The notes: a model not told the origin generated them from the sequence alone. A DNA stretch of 30,594 nt from an uncultured Muribaculaceae bacterium (GCA_910579105.1 CAJTRT010000029.1:1-30594); one strand, 5' to 3'; positions 1 through 7,889 are shown, counted from the first letter of the stretch. Made by a program: numbers and translations.

Positions 1-503
1 TGTTCGACAAGAAAAAAGCCACGCTCCGATTCCAGGAAGTCGACGCCAACTCGGTGATACAACAGGTGATAAACACATTCAGGCTCAAAGTCGAAAAGTA
101 CGGCGGAAAGCTGTCGGCCAACCTCGACGCGCCAGACGCCATTATCAACGTCGACGAGATGCACTTCACAAACGTCATATTCAACCTCCTCGACAACGCC
201 GTGAAGTACCGCAAGGAGGACGTCCCCCTCGAGCTTTCCATCGCCACCCGCGACCTGGGTAACGACAGGCTGCAGATCACCATTTCCGACAACGGCATAG
301 GGATACGGAAAGAAGACCTGCGGAAGATTTTCGAGAAGTTCTACCGCGTGTCTACCGGCAACCGCCACGATGTCAAGGGCTTCGGCCTCGGACTGGCATA
401 CGTCAACAAAATGACGGAGCTTATGGGCGGCAACATAAAGGTTGAGAGCGACCTGGGCAAGGGAACAACTTTCCACATCACGATGCCGCTGCTCAACAAC
501 TGA
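1..503 (+). CDS. rprX: Sensor histidine kinase, C-terminal part (5' end outside window)
   Basis: The reading frame is open from base 3 to the TGA at 501-503, so the gene starts before the window. What is visible is the end of a sensor kinase: the ATP-binding HATPase domain with an N box (NLLDNAVKY), a G1 box (DNGIGI), an F-box region (FEKFYRV) and a G2 box (GFGLGLAYV), ending at a family-typical C-terminus (GTTFHITMPL). The phospho-accepting histidine and sensor region are not in view. The gene lies 80 bases upstream of an RprY-like response regulator on the same strand, so the two most likely form a cognate pair; the kinase would phosphorylate that regulator at the inner membrane. The symbol rprX is inferred from this neighbour and general resemblance to the Bacteroides RprX/RprY pair. 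Kinase identity is secure; the symbol is only probable. Confidence 0.9.
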   Translation, partial: FDKKKATLRFQEVDANSVIQQVINTFRLKVEKYGGKLSANLDAPDAIINVDEMHFTNVIFNLLDNAVKYRKEDVPLELSIATRDLGNDRLQITISDNGIGIRKEDLRKIFEKFYRVSTGNRHDVKGFGLGLAYVNKMTELMGGNIKVESDLGKGTTFHITMPLLNN

Positions 504-583
504 AAAAGTGAGGTTCCGCGACACCGCGAGTGAACAATTAACCTGTGAAAAAAATTATAATAATATAACAAAACTTATTAACT

Positions 584-1288
584 ATGGACGACCGTATGCG
601 AATCCTCCTTTGCGAGGACGACGAAAACCTCGGCATGCTGCTGAGAGAATACCTCCAGGCCAAAGGCTTCAACGCCGACCTTTACGCCGACGGCGAAGCC
701 GGTTACAGGGCGTTCCTCAAAGGGAAATACGACATCTGCGTGCTCGACGTGATGATGCCCAAGAAGGACGGCTTCACGCTGGCCCAGGAGATCCGTGCAG
801 TGAACTCAGAGGTGCCTATCATCTTCCTTACCGCCAAGACCATCAAGGAAGACATTCTCGAAGGTTTCAAAATAGGGGCAGACGACTATATCACCAAGCC
901 GTTCTCGATGGAGGAACTCGTGTTCCGCATCGAGGCAATCCTGCGCCGCGTGAAGGGCAAGAAAGGCAAGGAGGTCACGATGTACAAGATCGGCCGCTTC
1001 ACCTTCGACACCCAGAAACAGGTGCTCCTGATCGACGACAAGGTGACGAAGCTCACCACCAAGGAATCGGAGCTGCTGAGCCTTCTCTGCGCCCACCTCA
1101 ACGAGATCCTCGAGCGCAACTACGCCCTGAAAACAATCTGGATCGACGACAACTACTTCAACGCACGTTCGATGGACGTATACATCACCAAGCTGCGCAA
1201 GCACCTGCGCGAAGATCCCTCCATCGAGATCATCAACATCCACGGCAAGGGCTACAAGCTGATCGCGCCCGCAACCGACAAGCAGTGA
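584..1288 (+). CDS. rprY: OmpR-family response regulator, RprY-like
   Basis: 234-residue two-domain regulator. Residues 6-120 are a receiver domain: acidic pocket near E11-D13, phospho-acceptor D55 in VLDVMMPKKDG, switch threonine T83 in FLTAKT, and conserved K105 in ITKPF. Residues about 130-230 are an OmpR/PhoB winged-helix DNA-binding domain ending with the typical GKGYKLIAP. It should activate or repress promoters after phosphorylation by the kinase encoded just upstream. The start at 584 (MDDRMRILL) gives a normal N-terminus; a second ATG at 596 (MRILL) is an equally plausible start and would remove four residues. The 80-base gap before it is AT-rich. A strong hairpin lies 33 bases after the stop, so the kinase-regulator unit probably ends there. 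The overall sequence matches what I recall of Bacteroides RprY. Confidence 0.93.
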   Translation: MDDRMRILLCEDDENLGMLLREYLQAKGFNADLYADGEAGYRAFLKGKYDICVLDVMMPKKDGFTLAQEIRAVNSEVPIIFLTAKTIKEDILEGFKIGADDYITKPFSMEELVFRIEAILRRVKGKKGKEVTMYKIGRFTFDTQKQVLLIDDKVTKLTTKESELLSLLCAHLNEILERNYALKTIWIDDNYFNARSMDVYITKLRKHLREDPSIEIINIHGKGYKLIAPATDKQ

Positions 1289-1321
1289 CCGTTACGGCCC
1301 CGCACAACCATTCAGATACAA

Positions 1322-1355
1322 TTGGCGCTGTGTCTTTATTTTGACACAGCGCCAA
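1322..1355 (+). terminator. TGTGTC-stem hairpin after rprY
   Basis: Perfect 13-bp inverted repeat (1322-1334 with 1343-1355) around an 8-base loop of T and A, starting 33 bases after the rprY stop. The stem carries GCTGTGTC/GACACAGC and is followed by AAATTTT-like sequence rather than a clean U-run. It is one of four hairpins in the window with this stem core. Confidence 0.75.
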
Positions 1356-1371
1356 AATTTTCGTATCTTCG
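1340..1371 (+). promoter_or_regulatory. Putative promoter of the esterase-amylase unit
   Basis: TTTG at 1340-1343, a 20-base spacer, then TATCTTCG at 1364-1371, which has one mismatch to the Bacteroidetes TAnnTTTG box. The start codon at 1389 follows 17 bases later, so the leader would be very short. The -33 element sits in the loop and right arm of the rprY terminator hairpin. Confidence 0.5.
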
Positions 1372-1388
1372 CGGGCAAACCAACTGCC

Positions 1389-2273
1389 ATGAAGCCACGT
1401 CACCTCATAATCGCCATACTGGCTATGTGTTCCCCGCTGTTTTGCGACGCGGCGGGCGCATACCGCGTTCTGACCGATACGATCCACAGCGAAATTCTCA
1501 AAGCGCCCAGAGCGTATACGGCGGTCGTGCCCGAAGCGTATTTCTCGCGGCCCGAAGCCAGCTTCCCTATCGTCTACCTGCTGCACGGAATGTACGGCGA
1601 CAACGAGGACTGGGCGGTAAAGGGACATGCCGCCGCCATATGCGACAGCCTGGCCGCCGCTGGGAAACTCGGCGATGTGGTGATTGTCACCCCTTGCGCC
1701 GGAGGCGCCGACCCCAAGATCCAGCAGCACGGATACTTCAACATTCCCGGATGGGCCTACGAGGATTTCTTCTTCAAGGAACTGGTGCCGCAGGTCGAGC
1801 GGCGGTTCAGAGCCGGAGGCTCCAAAGAGAGGCGTGCGATAGCGGGCCTGTCGATGGGTGGTGGCGGAACAACCTCCTACGCGCAGCGCCACCCCGACAT
1901 ATTCACCGCCTCCTGGGCCATGAGCGCGCTCATGTCGCTCCCCTCCGACCGCGACCCGGAACAGCTGCCGGAGGGTTCCAAAGTGCGCCCCTACTACATT
2001 TCGGTACGCGATCTCGACTGTGCCAGGTTCCTGATTGACGCGGCGCCGGAAACAATCGAGACGCTGAAAACTGTGAAATGGTACCAGGACTGCGGCGACA
2101 ACGACTTCCTGCGCGACATCAACCTCGACTACTACAAGGCCCTGCGCGGGAGGGGCATCGACGGCCGCCTCCGCATGCGTCCCGGAGCGCATACCTGGGA
2201 GTTCTGGCGCGCGTCGCTCGCCGAAGCGCTCCCTGAATTCGACAGTCTGTTCAACCAGGCCGCGCAACGCTGA
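1389..2273 (+). CDS. Secreted alpha/beta-hydrolase, esterase D / acetyl xylan esterase-like
   Basis: 294 residues from the ATG at 1389, which directly precedes a clear signal peptide (basic MKPRH, then a hydrophobic stretch to about residue 22). An in-frame ATG at 1341 would put 16 polar residues before the signal and lies inside the upstream hairpin, so it was rejected. The mature part is a serine esterase of the S-formylglutathione hydrolase/esterase D superfamily: oxyanion region YLLHGMYG near 63-70, nucleophile S155 in GLSMGGG, acid in the DCGDND stretch (235-239), and His268 in GAHTWEFW. Secreted members often remove acetyl or feruloyl groups from plant polysaccharides or cleave other esters; the substrate here is unknown. 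The amylase gene begins 36 bases downstream on the same strand, suggesting co-transcription and a role in glycan use. Confidence 0.88.
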   Translation: MKPRHLIIAILAMCSPLFCDAAGAYRVLTDTIHSEILKAPRAYTAVVPEAYFSRPEASFPIVYLLHGMYGDNEDWAVKGHAAAICDSLAAAGKLGDVVIVTPCAGGADPKIQQHGYFNIPGWAYEDFFFKELVPQVERRFRAGGSKERRAIAGLSMGGGGTTSYAQRHPDIFTASWAMSALMSLPSDRDPEQLPEGSKVRPYYISVRDLDCARFLIDAAPETIETLKTVKWYQDCGDNDFLRDINLDYYKALRGRGIDGRLRMRPGAHTWEFWRASLAEALPEFDSLFNQAAQR

Positions 2274-2308
2274 ACGATACTTACATCATCCATACCTTAA
2301 ACACCGAA

Positions 2309-3745
2309 ATGAACAAACTATTTATCGCGCTCCCCGTTCTCGCCGGAGCCGCGCTCCCCGCTGGAGCCGTCGACCGTATGACCCACAATCCCGACGCGAC
2401 CAACGAGCAGATAATCATGCACGCGTGGAGCTGGAACTTCCCGGCCATAGCGAAAAACATGAAACAAATAGCCGACGCTGGCTTCACGATGGTGCAGACC
2501 TCTCCGGTACAGAACTGCTACAAGCCCGAAGGCTCCGTGACGAAAAAACTTTTCGACCCATCGCACAAAGAGGGGAACTGGTATTACTATTACCAGCCAA
2601 CCGACTGGAAAATAGGCAATGAGATTGTCGGCTCGCCCGACCAGATGAAGGAGATGATGGACTCCGCCGCCAAATACAACGTAAAGGTGATTGTCGACGT
2701 GCTCCCGAACCACACCGCTTTCGACATCGACGCCGTGAGCGACGAGATGTACGCGGCCGCCGGAGGCCGTGAAAAGCTCTTCCACTCCGACGGTCTGACC
2801 CCTATAACCGACTACAACGACCGCGCCCAGTGCACGCTCGAATCGCTCACCGGGCTCCCCGACGTGAACACCGAGAACCCCGATTTCCAACGCTACTACA
2901 TGCTGTTCGTGAACCAGCTCCTCGACATGGGGGTGCGCGGATTCCGCTATGACACGGCCAAGCACATCGGCGTGCACTCCGACCCGGTAGACACCGCCGC
3001 CGGGGTAAAGGAGAACGATTTCTGGGACGTGGCCACGGGGCGCAAAGCCGTCAAGGGGGTCAGGCTCAGCGTGCCATACGACTCGCTGTGGGTCTACGGC
3101 GAAGTGCTCCAGGACCGCAACGTGCCGGAACTCGAATACGCCTCCTATATGGGGCAGACAGCCTCGGGCTACGGCCACGTGCTCCGCGAGGCTCTTGAAA
3201 AAGGCTCGGCCAAGGGACTGGACCTCGCCGGATGGCACCACCAGGCGGCACCCGAATACCTCACCACCTGGGTCGAAAGCCACGACACCTACTGCAACGC
3301 CCACGAGAGCGCCGCGCTTACCGACGAGCAGATCCGAACCGGATGGGTGTTCCTGACTGCCCGGCAGAACGGAGTGCCACTGTTCTTCAGCCGCCCGAAC
3401 GGCTCGACACGCGACAACTACTGGGGCGACAACCTCTCGGGCGCGCGGGGCAACGACGAGTTCTTCCACCAGGAAGTGGTGGCGGCCAACAAGTTCCGCA
3501 AGGCCATGGCCGGCGAAAAAGAGGATATGCGGGTGAGCGACAACGGGAGCGTCCTCCTGGTGAACCGCGGCAGGAAAGGCGCCGCGCTGGTCAACATATC
3601 CGACCACGCCAACTTCATCGACCTGCCCACCGGGCTCCCAAACGGCACATACCGCGACGCCGTATATGGCAAGGAGTTCAAGGTCAGGAAAGGACGGCTT
3701 ACCGGCGCGCTCGCGCCACACCGCACCTACATCCTGACTAAATAA
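2309..3745 (+). CDS. Secreted alpha-amylase family protein (GH13)
   Basis: 478 residues with an N-terminal signal peptide (about 1-20, ending near AGAVD). The four classical GH13 regions are all present: region I DVLPNH (130-135), region II GFRYDTAKH with nucleophile D215, region III VYGEV with acid/base E265, and region IV VESHD with D326. The (beta/alpha)8 barrel spans roughly 35-395 and a short beta-rich C-terminal domain follows to 478. With all three catalytic carboxylates intact it should hydrolyse alpha-1,4-glucans such as starch or maltodextrins in the periplasm or outside the cell. There is no lipobox cysteine and no starch-binding module that I can recognise. It follows the secreted esterase by 36 bases. 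No SusC/SusD-like genes are visible nearby, so this is not a typical polysaccharide-utilisation locus within the window. The subfamily was not assigned. Confidence 0.93.
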   Translation: MNKLFIALPVLAGAALPAGAVDRMTHNPDATNEQIIMHAWSWNFPAIAKNMKQIADAGFTMVQTSPVQNCYKPEGSVTKKLFDPSHKEGNWYYYYQPTDWKIGNEIVGSPDQMKEMMDSAAKYNVKVIVDVLPNHTAFDIDAVSDEMYAAAGGREKLFHSDGLTPITDYNDRAQCTLESLTGLPDVNTENPDFQRYYMLFVNQLLDMGVRGFRYDTAKHIGVHSDPVDTAAGVKENDFWDVATGRKAVKGVRLSVPYDSLWVYGEVLQDRNVPELEYASYMGQTASGYGHVLREALEKGSAKGLDLAGWHHQAAPEYLTTWVESHDTYCNAHESAALTDEQIRTGWVFLTARQNGVPLFFSRPNGSTRDNYWGDNLSGARGNDEFFHQEVVAANKFRKAMAGEKEDMRVSDNGSVLLVNRGRKGAALVNISDHANFIDLPTGLPNGTYRDAVYGKEFKVRKGRLTGALAPHRTYILTK

Positions 3746-3781
3746 ACGCCATACAGCCTATCCCTATAAGCACTATTCGGG

Positions 3782-4912
3782 CTATCCGCACCGAAGGTCG
3801 CTGACGATGACATCCGCAGCGACACAGGCAGCCCGCGAGCCGCCCAGGGCGGCGTTTATCTCCCCGTAACCTTTAAGCATCTCCCCGCGGCCCGAGGTCC
3901 CGGGGAGTATTTTTTTAAGTTCCGCCGCGATTTCCGCCGGATTGCAGTGGTGCATCAGCAGTTCGGCCACCACAGGCTTCCCCGCGATCAGGTTCGGCAG
4001 CGAGACGAACGGGCATTTCAGCACATGTTTCATAATGTTGTAAAAAGCCTTGCTGCCGCTCCCGCGATAGCACACGACCTGCGGGGTGCCGAGCAGGGCA
4101 CATTCGAGAGTGGCGGTGCCGGATGTGACAAGCGCCGCCGCGGAATGTGCCATCAGCTGGAAAGTCTGCCCCTCAACGCGCGGGACTCCCGGGGCGAGAC
4201 CGTCGTAAAGCTCAGCGTCGAGTCCCGGAGCCATAGCCACCACCGGCTGGCAACCCGGAAATTCACCGGCAGCTTCAAGCATTACAGGGAGATTGTTGCG
4301 CAGCTCCCCCACCCTGCTGCCAGGCACTATCGCCAGCAGCGGCTTCTTCCCCGACAGGGAGTTGGAACGCAGGAAATCCTCTTTCGGCGGAAGCGCACGC
4401 CCGCGCTCGGCAATCTCCTCGGCCGACGGATTGCCGACATACTCCACCTCCACCCCCTTGCCGCGGAAATACTCCACCTCGAACGGAAGGATCGACAGCA
4501 CCTTGCGGCACAACTTCCTTATGCTTTTCACGCGCCACTCCTTCCATGCCCACACCTTCGGTGCAATGTAGTAATAGACCGGAATTCCGAGCTTCGCTGC
4601 ATGCTTGGCGAGCTTGAGGTTGAAACTCGGATAGTCAATCAGTATCAAGGCGTCAAAGTTCCCACTTTCAAGCGCGCCGCGGGCGATAGAGAGATTACGG
4701 GCGACATCCGGCAAATGCCTCAGAACCTCGGCAAAGCCCATATAAGCCATCCTCCGGTAGTGAATCAGCGGGGCGTGCCCGGCGGCGCACGCCATCTCGT
4801 CGCCGCCGAGAAACTCGAAGGCCGCCCCGGGGTCGGCGTCGCGGAGCGCCCTCAGAAGCGCCCCCCCGTGCAGGTCGCCGGAAGCCTCCCCGGCCGAAAC
4901 AAAATATCTCAT
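3782..4912 (-). CDS. lpxB: Lipid-A-disaccharide synthase
   Basis: 376 residues, the normal length for LpxB, a peripheral inner-membrane glycosyltransferase. It joins UDP-2,3-diacylglucosamine to lipid X to form the lipid A disaccharide. The N-terminus FVSAGEASGDLHGG (4-17) is the family signature; YMGFAEVLRHLP, DYPSFNLKLAKHA, YYYIAPKVWAWKEWR, LPFEVEYF, and PGSRVGEL further along are the expected conserved blocks, and TSGTATLECAL is the donor-binding region near the C-terminus. The gene converges on the amylase gene (36-base gap) and diverges from the methyltransferase gene. The start at 4912 is the only ATG fitting the signature; a TAACTTCG promoter box ends only four bases before it, so the mRNA may be leaderless. 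Confidence 0.97.
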   Translation of the reverse strand: MRYFVSAGEASGDLHGGALLRALRDADPGAAFEFLGGDEMACAAGHAPLIHYRRMAYMGFAEVLRHLPDVARNLSIARGALESGNFDALILIDYPSFNLKLAKHAAKLGIPVYYYIAPKVWAWKEWRVKSIRKLCRKVLSILPFEVEYFRGKGVEVEYVGNPSAEEIAERGRALPPKEDFLRSNSLSGKKPLLAIVPGSRVGELRNNLPVMLEAAGEFPGCQPVVAMAPGLDAELYDGLAPGVPRVEGQTFQLMAHSAAALVTSGTATLECALLGTPQVVCYRGSGSKAFYNIMKHVLKCPFVSLPNLIAGKPVVAELLMHHCNPAEIAAELKKILPGTSGRGEMLKGYGEINAALGGSRAACVAADVIVSDLRCG

Positions 4913-4916
4913 ACCG

Positions 4917-4924
4917 CGAAGTTA
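4917..4924 (-). promoter_or_regulatory. -7 box before lpxB
   Basis: On the minus strand this reads TAACTTCG, one mismatch from TAnnTTTG. It ends four bases before the lpxB ATG, which would put transcription start at or next to the start codon. No good -33 TTTG is seen at 19-21 bases, which lowers confidence. Confidence 0.45.
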
Positions 4925-4979
4925 ACACTTTTAACCGCATTTTGCCCCGCGGCAATGCCGACGAACGGAATAATTTGCG

Positions 4980-4987
4980 TAACTTTG
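4980..4987 (+). promoter_or_regulatory. -7 box before the RsmI-like gene
   Basis: TAACTTTG matches the Bacteroidetes -7 consensus exactly and ends four bases before the ATG at 4992, implying a leaderless or nearly leaderless transcript. A -33 TTTG at the usual distance is not evident. Confidence 0.55.
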
Positions 4988-4991
4988 TGAG

Positions 4992-5714
4992 ATGATTGAC
5001 CCCAAAGAAACACCGGCGCTCTATCTTTTCCCGGTTCCGTTGAGCCTGGAAGCCACAATCGCTGGCTCGCTCCCCGCGGAAAACACGGCGGTTCTCCGCG
5101 GGATCAGGCATTTCATTGTCGAGAACGTCCGCTCGGCCAGGCGTTTCCTGAAAAAGTGCTGCCGGGACATCGACATAGACTCGCTGACGTTCACCGTGCT
5201 CGACGAGCATACCGATCCCGCCGAAGTCCCGGCGATGCTCGAGCCGCTCGAACGAGGGGAATCAATCGGTGTCATTTCCGAAGCCGGGTGCCCGGCGGTG
5301 GCCGACCCGGGAGCCGACGCGGTGGCCGCCGCCCAGCGCAAGGGGTTCAGGGTGGTGCCGCTGGTAGGCCCGTCAAGCATCCTCATGTCGCTTATGGCCT
5401 CCGGGTTCAACGGCCAGAGCTTCGCCTTCAACGGCTACCTACCGATCGAGGCCAAGGCCCGCGCCGCCAAGTTCCGCGAAATGGAGCGCAGAATCCGCTC
5501 GGAACGCCAGACGCAGATCTTCATCGAGACCCCCTACCGCAACAACCGGCTTGTTGACGAACTTTGCCGCACGCTGCCGGGACAGATGCTGCTCAGCGTC
5601 AGCTTCGACCTCACGGGACCGCGCGAATCGGCCCGCACGATGCCCCTTTCGAAATGGGCCAAGACACCTTATGATTTCTCCAAGACCCCGGCGATATTCC
5701 TGTTATTCTCGTAA
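4992..5714 (+). CDS. SAM-dependent methyltransferase, RsmI-like (tetrapyrrole methylase fold)
   Basis: 240 residues of the TP-methylase (RsmI-like) superfamily in the variant form found across Bacteroidetes. The block GVISEAGCPAVADPGAD (about 93-109) matches the SAM-binding loop of RsmI, followed by VVPLVGPSSILMSLMASGF and FNGYLPIEAKAR, where RsmI has its own FxGFLP motif. The RsmI N-terminal motif (ATPIGNL) is replaced by LYLFPVPLSLE, as in other Bacteroidetes homologues that I recall. RsmI methylates the ribose of C1402 in 16S rRNA; whether this variant does the same is an inference, so no symbol is given. The metallo-hydrolase gene begins 23 bases after its stop on the same strand, suggesting an operon. 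Confidence 0.88.
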   Translation: MIDPKETPALYLFPVPLSLEATIAGSLPAENTAVLRGIRHFIVENVRSARRFLKKCCRDIDIDSLTFTVLDEHTDPAEVPAMLEPLERGESIGVISEAGCPAVADPGADAVAAAQRKGFRVVPLVGPSSILMSLMASGFNGQSFAFNGYLPIEAKARAAKFREMERRIRSERQTQIFIETPYRNNRLVDELCRTLPGQMLLSVSFDLTGPRESARTMPLSKWAKTPYDFSKTPAIFLLFS

Positions 5715-5737
5715 ACAACACAAACATCCCCACTGAT

Positions 5738-6787
5738 ATGTCAGCAGCCCGGTACAAGAAACCATCCACCGACAGCAGCCTCTTCCCGGGGCTGTTTGAC
5801 GATATGGAGGATACCGGCTTCTTCCAGCCAAGGGAGAAAGCCGCGGGGCTTCGCGACATTGAAAAAGAGGTGGAACGGCTACGCCGCGAAGGAATCTTCA
5901 ACAACGGCGCCGACGACCTCACCCCGATGGAGGAGGTCAAACCCGCCGACAAGCTCAACTTCATATCGTTCGGCAGCGGAAGTTCGGGCAACTGCGCCTA
6001 TATCGGCGACAGCTCCACAGGGCTTCTGATCGACGCGGGGGTAAATTCCGACAACGTAATCGAGGAGCTGCGCCGCTACGGCATAAAGATGGACCACATA
6101 AAGGGGATCCTCCTGACCCACGACCACTCCGACCATGTGCGCTACGTCTACCCGCTGGTGCGCAAGCGCCCCTACATCGGCGTTTACTGTACACCCAGGG
6201 TGCTGAACGGCATCCTGCGCCGCCACAACATCTCGAACCGCATAAAGGATTACCACCGCCCCATCTACAAGGAGCATCCGTTCAAAATCGGCAGCTTCGA
6301 GGCAACCGCCTTCGAAGTGCAGCACGACGGGACCGACAACGCCGGGTTCTTCATAACCCGCGGCAACCACTCCATAGCCGTGGCCACCGACCTTGGATGC
6401 GTTTCCGACCGCGCCGACCACTACATGCGCCAGGCAAACCACCTGATGATCGAGGCAAACTACGACAGCGCTATGCTCGCGTCAGGCCCGTATCCGGAAT
6501 ACCTCAAGGCACGCATAAGGTCTGACAGCGGCCACCTCGACAACGCCGTCACGGCGGAATACCTCGCCAGAATATACACCTCAAGGCTCAGGAACATATT
6601 CCTCTGCCACCTCAGCCGCGACAACAACCGCCCCGAGATCGCCCTCAGCGCCGTGGAGAAAGCCCTGGAGGCAGTCGGCGTGCGTGTCGGCAACGGCTCC
6701 AACTCACCCTACGACCGCTCGGCGCCGCTGCAACTCGTCGCCCTACCCCGCTTCGACAGCACCGGCCTCATAACCCTGACCCTGTAA
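5738..6787 (+). CDS. Metallo-beta-lactamase-fold hydrolase (YycJ/WalJ-like) with N-terminal extension
   Basis: 349 residues. The MBL domain begins near residue 72 (LNFISFGSGSSGNCAYIG), a start typical of the YycJ/WalJ group. The metal-binding motif is THDHSDH (127-133), with further ligands H196 (VQHDGTDNAG), D218 (AVATDLG) and H291 (LCHLSRDN). These proteins are predicted phosphodiesterases or nucleases binding two metal ions; YycJ has been linked to DNA repair in Gram-positive bacteria, which is not evidence for this protein. The first 70 or so residues are acidic and polar, with a likely short helix at 37-53, and have no counterpart in the roughly 260-residue core family. The start at 5738 was kept because the upstream frame offers no better one. 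It probably shares a transcript with the RsmI-like gene. Confidence 0.88.
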   Translation: MSAARYKKPSTDSSLFPGLFDDMEDTGFFQPREKAAGLRDIEKEVERLRREGIFNNGADDLTPMEEVKPADKLNFISFGSGSSGNCAYIGDSSTGLLIDAGVNSDNVIEELRRYGIKMDHIKGILLTHDHSDHVRYVYPLVRKRPYIGVYCTPRVLNGILRRHNISNRIKDYHRPIYKEHPFKIGSFEATAFEVQHDGTDNAGFFITRGNHSIAVATDLGCVSDRADHYMRQANHLMIEANYDSAMLASGPYPEYLKARIRSDSGHLDNAVTAEYLARIYTSRLRNIFLCHLSRDNNRPEIALSAVEKALEAVGVRVGNGSNSPYDRSAPLQLVALPRFDSTGLITLTL

Positions 6788-6823
6788 CACAGTTCCCCTG
6801 GCTGTAACCACCCCCTGACGCAG

Positions 6824-6844
6824 GGACGCACGGCCCGTGCGTCC
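6824..6844. repeat. Palindromic repeat, GGACGCACG type
   Basis: Inverted repeat of 9 bp (6824-6832 with 6836-6844) and a GCC loop, 36 bases after the MBL gene. The core GGGACGCACG...CGTGCGTCC recurs at 13288-13320. It could also serve as a terminator for the methyltransferase-MBL unit. The remaining intergenic sequence to 6988 is AT-rich, and I see no clear promoter box in it. Confidence 0.7.
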
Positions 6845-6988
6845 GAAACGCCTTCGTAATTCTTTGAGACACTTAGCAACCTTTTTCGGTTAAGGTGTGT
6901 TATATTATCAAACCGATAATTAACGGGAACCATTCCCGCCCACACCGGTTGCTAATCGAAAATGTTTCACTAATTATTTCATAAGATT

Positions 6989-7543
6989 ATGAAAGCCTTA
7001 TCATTAAACTTCTGGGGACAGACCAAATACTGGTGGGTCGTCCTCCTCGTAGGGATTCTCCTGGTGCTCGGCGGTTTCTGCTACTGGTTCTGGCCCGCGG
7101 CCGGCTTCGCCGTGTCGTCGCAGATTTTCGGCTGGCTGCTCATCCTGGCTGGCATCGTGCAGCTCTGCGTTTCATCCGGCACCAACCGCCCCCGCGGCTG
7201 GGGATGGTGGATCGCCGGCGGCGTCATTGACATGTTCGTTGGCTTCATGCTTGTGCGCAGCGTGATCCTCTCCGAGCTCGTCTTCCCCTACTTCCTCGCC
7301 ATCGTGTTCATTTTCTGGGGCATCGCCTCGATTATCGCCTCCGTTTCCGGGCGTCAGCACCGCTACTGGTGGATGTACCTCATCAACGGCATCCTGTTGA
7401 TGATCATCGGATTCTTCTTCCTCGAGGCCGGCTGGCTGCAGGATATGATGATGGTCTCCTTCCTCAGCGCCCTCGCCTTCATCTACTGGGGCTTTACCGT
7501 CGCAATGATGAGCTACGACATGAAACCCGCACCGCGCTCGTAA
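6989..7543 (+). CDS. DUF308 / HdeD-like membrane protein
   Basis: 184 residues, almost entirely hydrophobic: about six membrane segments (roughly 16-35, 43-62, 72-93, 99-118, 126-146, 151-171) joined by very short loops, the layout of the HdeD/DUF308 family. Repeated small motifs of the family (GILLVLGG, LLILAGIVQL, IFWGIASII, GILLMIIGFFF) are visible. In E. coli HdeD is linked to acid resistance; the function in Bacteroidetes is not established and I would not transfer it. The gene stands alone, with a strong GC-rich hairpin 28 bases after its stop. Confidence 0.85.
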   Translation: MKALSLNFWGQTKYWWVVLLVGILLVLGGFCYWFWPAAGFAVSSQIFGWLLILAGIVQLCVSSGTNRPRGWGWWIAGGVIDMFVGFMLVRSVILSELVFPYFLAIVFIFWGIASIIASVSGRQHRYWWMYLINGILLMIIGFFFLEAGWLQDMMMVSFLSALAFIYWGFTVAMMSYDMKPAPRS

Positions 7544-7571
7544 CCACCGCGACACACATCCGACAACACAA

Positions 7572-7602
7572 GCGGTCGCGAACCACCCCGGTTCGCGACC
7601 GC
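7572..7602 (+). terminator. Hairpin after the DUF308 gene
   Basis: 13-bp perfect stem (7572-7584 with 7590-7602), loop ACCCC, followed by CTTGTTC. It is a GC-rich stem close behind a stop codon, a good intrinsic terminator apart from a weak U-run. Confidence 0.75.
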
Positions 7603-7657
7603 CTTGTTCATCTGACATGTCAAACGAAATCGGAGAAGGAAGCGCTGTTTGTCGTAG

Positions 7658-7677
7658 GGTCGCGACATGTCGCGACC
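7658..7677. repeat. Perfect 20-base palindrome in the gene-free stretch 7544-7889
   Basis: GGTCGCGACA followed by its exact reverse complement, flanked by GTAG and CGCCACAAG. The outer TAGGG context resembles the 13288 repeat. The 346-base gap it lies in holds this palindrome, the terminator at 7572 and a promoter box at 7803; I see no gene there. Confidence 0.75.
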
Positions 7678-7802
7678 GCCACAAGGGGCTACTTCAATCC
7701 ATATGATTTCCAAATTGGCGGAGGGTGAATAAAAGCCTAAAAAACAATCTTCAACCAACAAGTTTTTTCCGAAAGTGCGGGAAAAAACCGGCGCAGAAGT
7801 GT

Positions 7803-7810
7803 TATATTTG
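7803..7810 (+). promoter_or_regulatory. -7 box for the W/Y/G-rich protein gene
   Basis: TATATTTG matches TAnnTTTG exactly, 79 bases before the start codon at 7890. No TTTG sits at the expected -33 position, so this rests on the -7 box alone. Confidence 0.5.
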
Positions 7811-7889
7811 TAGTTTCAAGGGCGTGCGGTTAAACCTAAGGGGGCTGCCGCCGTCTAATTGTTGAAACTCAGATATAAGGAATCTTAAA

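Noticed and set aside
1341..1388. Upstream ATG extending the esterase by 16 residues
   Set aside because: The start codon lies inside the rprY terminator hairpin and would put polar residues before a normal signal peptide.
1389..3745. Polysaccharide-utilisation locus around the esterase and amylase
   Set aside because: No SusC/SusD-like, sensor or surface glycan-binding gene lies next to them in this window.
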